Assembly: GCA_945910005.1 (NCBI GenBank) | Contig: CAMDTW010000340.1 | Location: 1 to 64,000 of the forward strand | Source: Isoperla grammatica | Taxonomy: Eukaryota; Arthropoda; Insecta; Plecoptera; Perlodidae | Direction of reading: 5' to 3' | DNA length: 64,000 nucleotides | In this document: piece after piece, positions 1 through 11,556 of the stretch | Layout: each line of letters opens with the position of its first letter | Numbering within the stretch: the first letter of the stretch is position 1 | The notes under the pieces: model-generated | Database searches by the model: none | What the model saw: the letters and a program-made list of their open reading frames with translations, nothing else | Told to the model about the DNA's origin: nothing | Position numbers and translations under genes: made by a program

Positions 1-137
1 GGTAGATAGACTGAAATCAGCCAATTTCTATTTTTTATGCATATTTTAACCAAAAACGACGAAAAAACTCAATTAATGCATTTTCATTATACTCTTGAAG
101 AATGCAACCTATAATTCTTATTTTTCGACGGAGGGTG

Positions 138-155
138 TAACTTCTATAGAAGTTA
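138..155. repeat. 18-bp perfect palindrome (one per monomer), exemplar
   Basis: TAACTTCTATAGAAGTTA equals its own reverse complement. It recurs at the same offset in nearly every monomer. It is perfect in A, B, C, E, H, K, L, M, O, P and Q. It has one mismatched pair in F ('ctatggaag'), in the G copies with 'ctataaaag', and in most J copies ('agaagtaat'); 'ctacagaag' in the J copies at 2601 and 28308 adds another. It is disrupted in D, I and N ('ctaaagtag'). Short dyads are common in centromeric satellites; any function here is inference. Confidence 0.9.
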
Positions 156-156
156 T

Positions 157-173
157 CGAAATGTGACGAAATG
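157..173 (+). repeat. 10-bp-spaced direct repeat CGAAATG, exemplar
   Basis: CGAAATG at 157-163 is repeated at 167-173, exactly one helical turn apart and 2 bp beyond the palindrome. It is kept in most monomers. The first copy changes in C ('caaaatg') and the second in G and two J copies ('caaaatg'). Confidence 0.85.
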
Positions 174-242
174 GACAAATTGTGCTTTTTGGAGCCTGAA
201 ACGCTCTAAAACAACGATTTGTGCAATTTGGTTGAAACCCTT

Positions 243-270
243 AGGAATCCCAGCCGTATGCAAGATTCCT
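243..270. repeat. Inverted repeat AGGAATC / GATTCCT, exemplar
   Basis: 7-bp arms at 243-249 and 264-270 around a 14-base loop that contains 'ccggccg' or 'cagccg'. Present in almost every monomer. The left arm is lost in second-haplotype L ('ctttgaatc') and at 34667-34955 ('agttatccc'). It is the second dyad of the monomer, centred about 110 bp from the palindrome. Confidence 0.85.
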
Positions 271-3200
271 CTTAAAACTGGTAGTTTGTGGTAGATAGAC
301 TAAAATCAGCCAATTTCTATATTTTATGCAAATTTTAACCAAAAACGAAGAAAAAAACTCAATTTATGCATTTTCATTATACTCTTGAAGAATGCAGCCT
401 ATAATTCTTTTTTTTCAACGGACGGTGTAACTTCTATAGAAGTTATCGAAATGTGACGAAATGGACAAATTGTGCTTATTGGAGCCTGAAACGCTCAAAA
501 ACAACGATTTGTCAACTTTGGTTGAAACCCTTAGGAATCCCGGCCGTATGCAAGATTCCTCTTAAAACTGGAAGTTTGTGGTAGATAGACTAAAATCAGC
601 CAATTTCTATTTTTTATCCATATTTTAACCAAAAACGACGAAAAAACTCAATTTATGCATTTTCATTATACTCTTGAAGAATGCAACCTATAATTCTTAT
701 TTTTCGACGGAGGGTGTAACTTCTATAGAAGTTATCAAAATGTGACGAAATGGACAAATTTTGCTTATTGGAGCCTGAAACGCTCTAAAACAACGATTTG
801 TCAATTTTGGTTGAAAACCTTAGGAATCCCGGCCGTATGCAAGATTCCTCTTAAAACTGGAAGTTTGTGGTAGATAGACTAAAATCAGCCAATTTCTATA
901 TTTTATGCATATTTTAACCAAAAACAACCAAAAAACTCAATTTATGCATTTTCATAATACTTTATCAGAATGCACACTAACATTATTATTTTTCAACGGT
1001 TGGTGTAACTTCTAAAGTAGTTATCGAAATGTGACGAAATGGACAAATTGTGCTTATTGGAGCCTGAAACGCTCTAAAACAACGATTTGTCAACTTTGGT
1101 TGAAACCCTTAGGAATCCCAGCCGTATGCAAGATTCCTCTTAAAACTGGAAGTTTGTGGTAGATAGACTGAAATCAGCCAATTTCTATTTTTTATGCATA
1201 TTTTAACCAAAAACGACGAAAAACTCAATTTATGCATTTTCATTATACTCTTGAAGAATGCAACCTATAATTCTTATTTTTCGACGGAGGGTGTAACTTC
1301 TATAGAAGTTATCGAAATGTGACGAAATGGACGAATTGTGCTTATTGGAGCCTGAAACGCTCTAAAACAACGATTTGTCAACTTTGGTTGAAACCCTTAG
1401 GAATCCCGGCCGTATGCAAGATTCCTCTTAAAACTGGAAGTTTGTGGTAGTTAGACTGAAATCAGCCAATTTCTATTTTTTATGCATATTTTAACCAAAA
1501 ACGACGAAAAAACTCTATTATGCATTTTCATTATACTCTTGAAGAATGCAACCTATAATTCTTATTTTTCGACGGAGGGTGTAACTTCTATGGAAGTTAT
1601 CGAAATGTGACGAAATGGACAAATTGTGCTTATTAGAGCCTGAAACGCTCTAAAACAACGATTTGTCAACTTTGGTTGAAACCCTTAGGAATCCCGGCCG
1701 TATGCAAGATTCCTCTTAAAACTGGAAGTTTGTAGTAGATAGACTGAAATCAGCCAATTTCTATTTTGTATGCATATTTTAACCAAAAACGACGAAAAAA
1801 CTCAATTTATGCATTTTCATTATACTCTTGAAGAATGCAACCTATAATTCTTTTTTTTCGACGGAGGGTGTAACTTCTATAAAAGTTATCGAAATGTGAC
1901 AAAATGGACAAATTGTGCTTATAAGAGCCTGAAACGCTCTAAAACAACGATTTGTGCAATTTGGTTGAAACCCTTAGGAATCCAAGCCGTATGCAAGATT
2001 CCTCTTAAAACTGGAAGTTTGTGGTAGATAGACTAAAATCAGCCAATTTCTATATTTTATGCATATTTTAACCAAAAACGACGAAAATACTCAATTTAAG
2101 CATTTTCATTATACTCTTGAAGAATGCAGCCTATAATTCTTATTTTTCAACGGAGGGTGTAACTTCTATAGAAGTTATCGAAATGTGACGAAATGGACAA
2201 ATTGTGCTTATTGGAGCCTAAAACGCTCTAAAACAACGATTTGTCAACTTTGGTTGAAACCCTTAGGAATCCCGGCCGTATGCAAGATTCCTCTTAAAAC
2301 TGGAAGTTTGTGGTAGATAGACTAAAATCAGCCAGTTTCTATATTTTATGCATATTTTAACCAAAAACGACCAAAAAACTCAATTTATGCATTTTCATAA
2401 TACTCTTTCAGAATGCACACTAACATTATTATTTTTCAACGGTTGGTGTAACTTCTAAAGTAGTTATCGAAATGTGACGAAATGGACAAATTGTGCTTAT
2501 AAAAGCCTGAAACGCTCTAAAACAACGATTTGTCAACTTTGGTTGAAACCCTTAGGAATCCCAGCCGTATGCAAGATTCCTCTTAAAACTGGAAGTTTGT
2601 GGTAGATAGACTGAAATCAGCCAATTTCTATTTTTTATGCATATTTTGACCAAAAACGACGAAAAAACTCAATTTATGCATTTTCATTATACTCTTGAAG
2701 AATGCAGCCTATAATTCTTATTTTTCAACGGAGGGTGTAACTTCTACAGAAGTAATCGAAATGTGACAAAATGGACAAATTGTGCTTATTGGAGCCTGAA
2801 ACGCTCTAAAACAACGATTTGTCAACTTTGGTTGAAACACTTAGGAATCCCAGCTGTATGCAAGATTCCTCTTAAAACTCGAAGTTTGTGGTAGATAGAC
2901 TGAAATCAGCCAATTTCTATATTTTATCCATATTTTAACCAAAAACGACCAAAAAACTCAATTTATGCATTTTCATAATACTCTTGAAGAATGCAAAATA
3001 TAATTCTTATTTTTCAACGGAGGGTGTAACTTCTATAGAAGTTATCGAAATGTGACGAAATGGACAAATTGTGCTTATTGGAGCCTGAAACGCTCTAAAA
3101 CAACGATTTGTGCAATTTGGTTGAAACCCTTAGGAATCCCAGCCGTATGCAAGATTCCTCTTAAAACTGGAAGTTTGTGGTAGATAGACTAAAATCAGCC

Positions 3201-3756
3201 AATTTCTATATTTTATGCATATTTTAACCAAAAACGACGAAAAAACTAAATTTATGCATTTTCATTATACTCTTGAAGAATGCAGCCTATAATTCTTATT
3301 TTTCAACGGAGGGTGTAACTTCTATAGAAGTTATCGAAATGTGACGAAATGGACAAATTGTGCTTATTGGAGCCTGAAACGCTCTAAAACAACGATTTGT
3401 CAACTTTGGTTGAAACCCTTAGGAATCCCGGCCGTATGCAAGATTCCTCTTAAAACTGGAAGTTTGTGGTAGATAGACTGAAATCAGCCAATTTTTTTTT
3501 TTTATCCATATTTTAACCAAAAACGACGAAAAAACTCAATTTATGCATTTTCATTATACTCTTGAAGAATGCAACCTATAATTCTTATTTTTCGACGGAG
3601 GGTGTAACTTCTATAGAAGTTATCGAAATGTGACGAAATGGACAAAATTTGCTTATTGGAGCCTGAAACGCTCTAAAACAACGATTTGTCAACTTTGGTT
3701 GAAACCCTTAGGAATCCCGGCCGTATGCAAGATTCCTCTTAAAACTGGAAGTTTGT

Positions 3757-4045
3757 GGTAGATTGACTAAAATCAGCCAATTTCTATATTTTATGCATAT
3801 TTTAACCAAAAACGACCAAAAAACTCAATTTATGCATTTTCATAATACTCTTTCAGAATGCACACTAACATTATTATTTTTCAACGGTTGGTGTAACTTC
3901 TATAGAAGTTATCGAAATGTGACGAAATGGACAAATTGTGCTTATTGGAGCCTGAAACGCTCTTAAACAACGATTTGTCAACTTTGGTTGAAACCCTTAG
4001 GAATCCCGGCCGTATGCAAGATTCCTCTTAAAACTGGAAGTTTGT
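3757..4045 (+). repeat. Hybrid monomer N/O
   Basis: The head is N ('gattgac', 'ctctttcag', 'ggttggtg'). From the palindrome on it is O ('ctatagaag', 'gctcttaaac', 'cccggcc'). Length 289, so the exchange was in register. The same junction occurs at 10690 and 29464. It yields a 67-codon open frame starting at TTG, identical in the three copies. Confidence 0.88.
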
Positions 4046-4334
4046 GGTAGATAGACTGAAATCAGCCAATTTCTATTTTTTATGCATATTTTAACCAAAA
4101 ACGACGAAAAAACTTAATTTATGCATTTTCATTATACTCTTGAAGAATGCAGCCTATAATTCTTATTTTTCAACGGAGGGTGTAACTTCTATAGAAGTAA
4201 TCGAAATGTGACGAAATGGACAAATTGTGCTTATTGGAGCCTGAAACGCTCTAAAACAACGATTTGTCAACTTTGGTTGAAACACTTAGGAATCCCAGCT
4301 GTATGCAAGATTCCTCTTTAAACTCGAAGTTTGT
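4046..4334 (+). repeat. Hybrid monomer P/J
   Basis: The head has the P mark 'aaacttaattt'. The tail has the J marks 'gcagcc', 'agaagtaatcg', 'aaacactta', 'cccagctg' and 'aactcgaag'. It sends the order back from P to K and so creates the extended compound unit. Also present at 29753. Confidence 0.87.
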
Positions 4335-5201
4335 GGTAGATAGACTGAAATCAGCCAATTTCTATATTTTATCCATATTTTAACCAAAAACGACCAAAAA
4401 ACTCAATTTATGCATTTTCATAATACTCTTGAAGAATGCAAAATATAATTCTTATTTTTCAACGGAGGGTGTAACTTCTATAGAAGTTATCGAAATGTGA
4501 CGAAATGGACAAATTGTGCTTATTGGAGCCTGAAACGCTCTAAAACAACGATTTGTGCAATTTGGTTGAAACCCTTAGGAATCCCAGCCGTATGCAAGAT
4601 TCCTCTTAAAACAGGAAGTTTGTGGTAGATAGACCTAAATCAGCCAATTTCTATATTTTATGCATATTTTAACCAAAAACGACGAAAAAACTCAATTTAT
4701 GCATTTTTATTATACTCTTGAAGAATGCAGCCTATAATTCTTATTTTTCAACGGAGGGTGTAACTTCTATAGAAGTTATCGAAATGTGACGAAATGGACA
4801 AATTGTGCTTATTGGAGCCTAAAACGCTCTAAAACAACGATTTGTCAACTTTGGTTGAAACCCTTAGGAATCCCGGCCGTATGCAAGATTCCTCTTAAAA
4901 CTGGAAGTTTGTGGTAGATAGACTGAAATCAGCCAATTTCTATTTTTTATCCATATTTTAACCAAAAACGACGAAAAAACTCAATTTATGCATTTTCATT
5001 ATACTCTTGAAGAATGCAACCTATAATTCTTATTTTTCGACGGAGGGTGTAACTTCTATAGAAGTTATCGAAATGTGACGAAATGGACAAATTTTGCTTA
5101 TTGGAGCCTGAAACGCTCTAAAACAACGATTTGTCAACTTTGGTTGAAACCCTTAGGAATCCCGGCCGTATGCAAGATTCCTCTTAAAACTGGAAGTTTG
5201 T

Positions 5202-5489
5202 GGTAGATTGACTAAAATCAGCCAATTTCTATATTTTATGCATATTTTAACCAAAAACAACCAAAAAACTCAATTTATGCATTTTCATAATACTCTTTCA
5301 GAATGCACACAACATTATTATTTTTCAACGGTTGGTGTAACTTCTAAAGTAGTTATCGAAATGTGACGAAATGGACAAATTGTGCTTATTGGAGCCTAAA
5401 ACGCTCTAAAACAACGATTTGTCAACTTTGGTTGAAACCCTTAGGAATCCCAGCCGTATGCAAGATTCCTCTTAAAACTGGAAGTTTGT
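5202..5489 (+). repeat. Hybrid monomer N/D
   Basis: Begins as N ('gattgac') but has the D mark 'aaaacaacc', then 'ctctttcag', 'cacacaacatt' (one base short), 'ctaaagtag' and 'gcctaaaacg'. Copies at 23688 and 30909 share these. The one at 34956 keeps 'cacactaac' and has 'gtggaagattg'. Confidence 0.8.
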
Positions 5490-5778
5490 GGTAGATAGAC
5501 TGAAATCAGCCAATTTCTATTTTTTATGCATATTTTAACCAAAAACGACGAAAAAACTCAATTTATGCATTTTCATTATACTCTTGAAGAATGCAACCTA
5601 TAATTCTTATTTTTCGACGGAGGGTGTAACTTCTATAGAAGTTATCGAAATGTGACGAAATGGACAAATTGTGCTTTTTGGAGCCTGAAACGCTCTAAAA
5701 CAACGATTTGTGCAATTTGGTTGAAACCCTTAGGAATCCCAGCCGTATGCAAGATTCCTCTTAAAACTGGAAGTTTGT
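5490..5778 (+). repeat. Variant monomer A'
   Basis: Like A in 'gctttttgg', 'gtgcaattt' and 'cccagcc' but with 'caatttatgc' where A has 'caattaatgc'. Found only in the compound units (here, 24264, 31197; head of the hybrid at 35533), always followed by S where the unit is intact. Confidence 0.8.
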
Positions 5779-6067
5779 GGTAGATAGACTAAAATCAGCC
5801 AATTTCTATATTTTATGCATATTTTAACCAAAAACGACGAAAAAACTCAATTTATGCATTTTCATTATACTCTTGAAGAATGCAGCCTATAATTCTTATT
5901 TTTCAACGGAGGGTGTAACTTCTATAGAAGTTATCGAAATGTGACGAAATGGACAATTTGTGCTTATTGAAGCCTGAAACGCTCTAAATCAACGATTTGT
6001 CAACTTTGGTTGAAACCCTTAGGAATCCCGGCCGTATGCAAGATTCCTCTTAAAACTGGAAGTTTGT
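5779..6067 (+). repeat. Variant monomer S
   Basis: Family II monomer with 'ggacaatttgtgc' and 'ctctaaatcaacg', ends 'cccggcc'. Found only here, at 24553 and at 31486. This copy and 31486 share 'attgaagcc' while 24553 has 'attggagcc', so 5779 and 31486 are the closer pair. Confidence 0.82.
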
Positions 6068-6645
6068 GGTAGATAGACTAAAATCAGCCAATTTCTATAT
6101 TTTATGCATATTTTAACCAAAAACGACCAAAAAACTCAATTTATGCATTTTCATAATACTCTTTCAGAATGCACACTAACATTATTATTTTTCAACGGTT
6201 GGTGTAACTTCTAAAGTAGTTATCGAAATGTGACGAAATGGACAAATTGTGCTTATTGGAGCCTGAAACGCTCTAAAACAACGATTTGTTAACTTTGGTT
6301 GAAACCCTTAGGAATCCCAGCCGTATGCAAGATTCCTCTTAAAACTGGAAGTTAGTAGTAGATAGACTGAAATCAGCCAATTTCTATATTTTATGCATAT
6401 TTTAACCAAAAACGACGAAAAAACTCAATTTATGCATTTTCATTATACTCTTGAAGAATGCAGCCTATAATTCTTATTTTTCAACGGAGGGTGTAACTTC
6501 TATAGAAGTTATCGAAATGTTACGAAATGGACAAATTGTGCTTATTGGAGCCTGAAACGCTCTAAAACAACGATTTGTCAACTTTGGTTGAAACCCTTAG
6601 GAATCCCGGCCGTATGCAAGATTCCTCTTAAAACTGGAAGTTTGT

Positions 6646-6934
6646 GGTAGATAGACTGCAATCAGCCAATTTCTATTTTTTATGCATATTTTAACCAAAA
6701 ACGACGAAAAAACTAAATTTATGCATTTTCATTATACTCTTGAAGAATGCAACCTATAATTCTTATTTTTCGACGGAGGGTGTAACTTCTATAGAAGTTA
6801 TCGAAATGTGACGAAATGGACAAATTGTGCTTATTGGAGCATGAAACGCTCTAAAACAACGATTTGTCAACTTTGGTTGAAACCCTTAGGAATCCCAGCC
6901 GTATGCAAGATTCCTCTTAAAACTGGAAGTTTGT
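6646..6934 (+). repeat. Hybrid monomer P/Q (first haplotype)
   Basis: Starts 'gactgcaatc' like the P at 25420 and 32353, then has 'aaactaaattt' and 'gagcatgaaacg' of Q. The related copies at 25420-25997 and 32353-32931 keep P and Q separate, so one monomer was lost here. Confidence 0.83.
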
Positions 6935-9900
6935 GGTAGATAGACTGAAGTCAGCCAATTTCTATTTTTTATGCATATTTTAACCAAAAACGACGAAAAA
7001 ACTCAATTAATGCATTTTCATTATACTCTTGAAGAATGCAACCTATAATTCTTATTTTTCGACGGAGGGTGTAACTTCTATAGAAGTTATCGAAATGTGA
7101 CGAAATGGACAAATTGTGCTTTTTGGAGCCTGAAACGCTCTAAAACAACGATTTGTGCAATTTGGATGAAACCCTTAGGAATCCCAGCCGTATGCAAGAT
7201 TCCTCTTAAAACTGGAAGTTTGTGGTAGATAGACTGAAATCAGCCAATTTCTATTTTTTATGCATATTTTAACCAAAAACGACGAAAAAACTCAATTAAT
7301 GCATTTTCATTATACTCTTGAAGAATGCAACCTATAATTCTTATTTTTCGACGGAGGGTGTAACTTCTATAGAAGTTATCGAAATGTGACGAAATGGACA
7401 AATTGTGCTTTTTGGAGCCTGAAACGCTCTAAAACAACGATTTGTGCAATTTGGTTGAAACCCTTAGGAATCCCAGCCGTATGCAAGATTCCTCTTAAAA
7501 CTGGAAGTTTGTGGTAGATAGACTAAAATCAGCCAATTTCTATATTTTATGCAAATTTTAACCAAAAACGACGAAAAAACTCAATTTATGCATTTTCATT
7601 ATACTCTTGAAGAATGCAGCCTATAATTCTTTTTTTTCAACGGACGGTGTAACTTCTATAGAAGTTATCGAAATGTGACGAAATGGACAAATTGTGCTTA
7701 TTGGAGCCAGAAACGCTCTAAAACAACGATTTGTCAACTTTGGTTGAAACCCTTAGGAATCCCGGCCGTATGCAAGATTCCTCTTAAAACTGGAAGTTTG
7801 TGGTAGATAGACTGAAATCAGCCAATTTCTATTTTTTATCCATATTTTAACCAAAAACGACGAAAAAACTCAATTTATGCATTTTCATTATACTCTTGAA
7901 GAATGCAACCTATAATTCTTATTTTTCGACGGAGGGTGTAACTTCTATAGAAGTTATCAAAATGTGACGAAATGGACAAATTTTGCTTATTGGAGCCTGA
8001 AACGCTCTAAAACAACGATTTGTCAATTTTGGTTGAAACCCTTAGGAATCCCGGCCGTATGCAAGATTCCTCTTAAAACTGGAAGTTTGTGGTAGATAGA
8101 CTAAAATCAGCCAATTTCTATATTTTATGCATATTTTAACCAAAAACAACCAAAAAACTCAATTTATGCATTTTCATAATACTTTATCAGAATGCACACT
8201 AACATTATTATTTTTCAACGGTTGGTGTAACTTCTAAAGTAGTTATCGAAATGTGACGAAATGGACAAATTGTGCTTATTGGAGCCTGAAACGCTCTAAA
8301 ACAACGATTTGTCAACTTTGGTTGAAACCCTTAGGAATCCCGGCCGTATGCAAGATTCCTCTTAAAACTGGAAGTTTGTGGTAGTTAGACTGAAATCAGC
8401 CAATTTCTATTTTTTATGCATATTTTAACCAAAAACGACGAAAAAACTCTATTATGCATTTTCATTATACTCTTGAAGAATGCAACCTATAATTCTTATT
8501 TTTCGACGGAGGTGTAACTTCTATGGAAGTTATCGAAATGTGACGAAATGGACAAATTGTGCTTATTAGAGCCTGAAACGCTCTAAAACAACGATTTGTC
8601 AACTTTGGTTGAAACCCTTAGGAATCCCGGCCGTATGCAAGATTCCTCTTAAAACTGGAAGTTTGTAGTAGATAGACTGAAATCAGCCAATTTCTATTTT
8701 GTATGCATATTTTAACCAAAAACGACGAAAAAACTCAATTTATGCATTTTCATTATACTCTTGAAGAATGCAACCTATAATTCTTATTTTTTGACGGAGG
8801 GTGTAACTTCTATAAAAGTTATCGAAATGTGACAAAATGGACAAATTGTGCTTATTGGAGCCTGAAACGCTCTAAAACAACGATTTGTGCAATTTGGTTG
8901 AAACCCTTAGGAATCCAAGCCGTATGCAAGATTCCTCTTAAAACTGGAAGTTTGTGGTAGATAGACTAAAATCAGCCAATTTCTATATTTTATGCATATT
9001 TTAACCAAAAACGACGAAAATACTCAATTTAAGCATTTTCATTATACTCTTGAAGAATGCAGCCTATAATTCTTATTTTTCAACGGAGGGTGTAACTTCT
9101 ATAGAAGTTATCGAAATGTGACGAAATGGACAAATTGTGCTTATTGGAGCCTAAAACGCTCTAAAACAACGATTTGTCAACTTTGGTTGAAACCCTTAGG
9201 AATCCCGGCCGTATGCAAGATTCCTCTTAAAACTGGAAGTTTGTGGAAGATAGACTAAAATCAGCCAGTTTCTATATTTTATGCATATTTTAACCAAAAA
9301 CGACCAAAAAACTCAATTTATGCATTTTCATAATACTCTTTCAGAATGCACAATAACATTATTATTTTTCAACGGTTGGTGTAACTTCTAAAGTAGTTAT
9401 CGAAATGTGACGAAATGGACAAATTGTGCTTATAAAAGCCTGAAACGCTCTAAAACAACGATTTGTCAACTTTGGTTGAAACCCTTAGGAATCCCAGCCG
9501 TATGCAAGATTTCTCTTAAAACTGGAAGTTTGTGGTAGATAGACTGAAATCAGCCAATTTCTATTTTTTATGCATATTTTGACCAAAAACGACGAAAAAA
9601 CTCAATTTATGCATTTTCATTATACTCTTGAAGAATGCAGCCTATAATTCTTATTTTTCAACGGAGGGTGTAACTTCTATAGAAGTAATCGAAATGTGAC
9701 AAAATGGACAAATTGTGCTTATTGGAGCCTGAAACGCTCTAAAACAACGATTTGTCAACTTTGGTTGAAACACTTAGGAATCCCAGCTGTATGCAAGATT
9801 CCTCTTAAAACTCGAAGTTTGTGGTAGATAGACTGAAATCAGCCAATTTCTATATTTTATCCATATTTTAACCAAAAACGACCAAAAAACTCAATTTATG

Positions 9901-11556
9901 CATTTTCATAATACTCTTGAAGAATGCAAAATATAATTCTTATTTTTCAACGGAGGGTGTAACTTCTATAGAAGTTATCGAAATTTGACGAAATGGACAA
10001 ATTGTGCTTATTGGAGCCTGAAACGCTCTAAAACAACGATTTGTGCAATTTGGTTGAAACCCTTAGGAATCCCAGCCGTATGCAAGATTCCTCTTAAAAC
10101 TGGAAGTTTGTGGTAGATAGACTAAAATCAGCCAATTTCTATATTTTATGCATATTTTAACCAAAAACGACGAAAAAACTAAATTTATGCATTTTCATTA
10201 TACTCTTGAAGAATGCAGCCTATAATTCTTATTTTTCAACGGAGGGTGTAACTTCTATAGAAGTTATCGAAATGTGACGAAATGGACAAATTGTGCTTAT
10301 TGGAGCCTGAAACGCTCTAAAACAACGATTTGTCAACTTTGGTTGAAACCCTTAGGAATCCCGGCCGTATGCAAGATTCCTCTTAAAACTGGAAGTTTGT
10401 GGTAGATAGACTGAAATCAGCCAATTTCTATTTTTTATCCATATTTTAACCAAAAACGACGAAAAAACTCAATTTATGCATTTTCATTATACTCTTGAAG
10501 AATGCAACCTATAATTCTTATTTTTCGACGGAGGGTGTAACTTCTATAGAAGTTATCGAAATGTGACGAAATGGACAAAATTTGCTTATTGGAGCCTGAA
10601 ACGCTCTAAAACAACGATTTGTCAACTTTGGTTGAAACCCTTAGGAATCCCGGCCGTATGCAAGATTCCTCTTAAAACTGGAAGTTTGTGGTAGATTGAC
10701 TAAAATCAGCCAATTTCTATATTTTATGCATATTTTAACCAAAAACGACCAAAAAACTCAATTTATGCATTTTCATAATACTCTTTCAGAATGCACACTA
10801 ACATTATTATTTTTCAACGGTTGGTGTAACTTCTATAGAAGTTATCGAAATGTGACGAAATGGACAAATTGTGCTTATTGGAGCCTGAAACGCTCTTAAA
10901 CAACGATTTGTCAACTTTGGTTGAAACCCTTAGGAATCCCGGCCGTATGCAAGATTCCTCTTAAAACTGGAAGTTTGTGGTAGATAGACTGAAATCAGCC
11001 AATTTCTATTTTTTATGCATATTTTAACCAAAAACGACGAAAAAACTTAATTTATGCATTTTCATTATACTCTTGAAGAATGCAACCTATAATTCTTATT
11101 TTTCGACGGAGGGTGTAACTTCTATAGAAGTTATCGAAATGTGACGAAATGGACAAATTGTGCTTGTTGGAGCCTAAAACGCTCTAAAACAACGATTTGT
11201 CAACTTTGGTTGAAACCCTTAGGAATCCCGGCCGTATGCAAGATTCCTCTTAAAACTGGAAGTTTGTGGTAGATAGACTGAAATCAGCCAATTTCTATTT
11301 TTTATGCATATTTTAACCAAAAACGACGAAAAAACTAAATTTATGCATTTTCATTATACTCTTGAAGAATGCAACCTATAATTCTTATTTTTCGACGGAG
11401 GGTGTAACTTCTATAGAAGTTATCGAAATGTGACGAAATGGACAAATTGTGCTTATTGGAGCATGAAACGCTCTAAAACAACGATTTGTCAACTTTGGTT
11501 GAAACCCTTAGGAATCCCAGCCGTATGCAAGATTCCTCTTAAAACTGGAAGTTTGT
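6935..11556 (+). repeat. HOR block 3: 16-mer, doubled A and no E
   Basis: Starts and types: A 6935 (with 'gactgaagtc'), A 7224, B 7513, C 7802, D 8091, F 8380, G 8667, H 8956, I 9245, J 9534, K 9823, L 10112, M 10401, N/O 10690, P 10979, Q 11268. It is 4,622 bp long. D ends in 'cccggcc', where D elsewhere in the array usually has 'cccagcc', and is followed directly by F, so E has been lost. F is 287 bp with 'cggaggtgtaac', G has 'ttattttttgacgg' and I begins 'gtggaagatag'. Blocks 4 and 5 share these marks. Confidence 0.87.

Larger units (their letters stand above)
1..4045 (+). repeat. HOR block 1: A-M then N/O hybrid, 14 monomers
   Basis: Monomer starts and types: A 1, B 290, C 580, D 869, E 1158, F 1446, G 1734, H 2023, I 2312, J 2601, K 2890, L 3179, M 3468, N/O 3757. 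The order is canonical up to M, then N and O are fused in one monomer. The first A has a private 'ctggtagtttg' end, and B has 'gaagaaaaaaactc' and 'cgctcaaaaac'; all three variants recur at 32932-33510. J carries 'ctacagaag' and 'gtgacaaaatgg'. Confidence 0.88.
290..6645 (+). repeat. Long near-identical duplication, copy 1 (partner 25998-32352)
   Basis: Monomers 580 to 6357 have partners exactly 25,707 bp downstream (580/26287, 3757/29464, 5490/31197, 6357/32064). Private marks shared only by this pair include 'gaaaacctta' in C, 'cttataagagcc' in G, 'ctacagaag' in J and 'attgaagcc' in S. Confidence 0.85.
4046..6934 (+). repeat. HOR block 2: rearranged segment, 10 monomers
   Basis: Starts and types: P/J hybrid 4046, K 4335, L' 4624, M 4913, N/D 5202, A' 5490, S 5779, N 6068, O 6357, P/Q hybrid 6646. 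After block 1 reaches N/O, the order jumps back from P to the J tail and runs K-L-M-N again, then passes through three variant monomers (N/D, A', S) before N-O-Q. The same odd order recurs at 29753-32931 and, from K on and with an extra E, at 22821-25997. Confidence 0.83.

Noticed and set aside
37..81. Paired ATGCAT sites, 39 bp apart
   Set aside because: Short self-complementary words in AT-rich DNA that vary between types ('tatcc', 'taagc'). No evidence of function beyond useful restriction sites.
120..137. CENP-B box-like stretch 'ttcgacggagggtg'
   Set aside because: It has TTCG and the A at the right spacing but lacks the required CGGG block (gtgt instead). 'cccggccgtatgcaa' on the other strand also fails at the core. 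No CENP-B box.
48..233. Long-range inverted pair AACCAAA / TTTGGTT inside the monomer
   Set aside because: Only 7 bp with a 172-base gap in AT-rich DNA, within chance expectation. Not listed as a feature.
236..246. Telobox-like 'aaacccttagg'
   Set aside because: Plant telomere units and teloboxes need AAACCCTAA; here an extra T breaks the motif and it occurs once per 289 bp. Not telomeric.
1..289. Monomer as a dimer of two ~145-bp units
   Set aside because: By eye the two halves share no convincing alignment, only short AT-rich words. A self-dot-plot of the consensus would settle it.
3763..3966. 67-codon open frame, identical at 10696 and 29470
   Set aside because: It starts at a TTG in the N/O hybrid monomer and ends at the TAA made by 'gctcttaaac'. 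Its identity in three places follows from duplication of the same hybrid. No coding signature or gene context.
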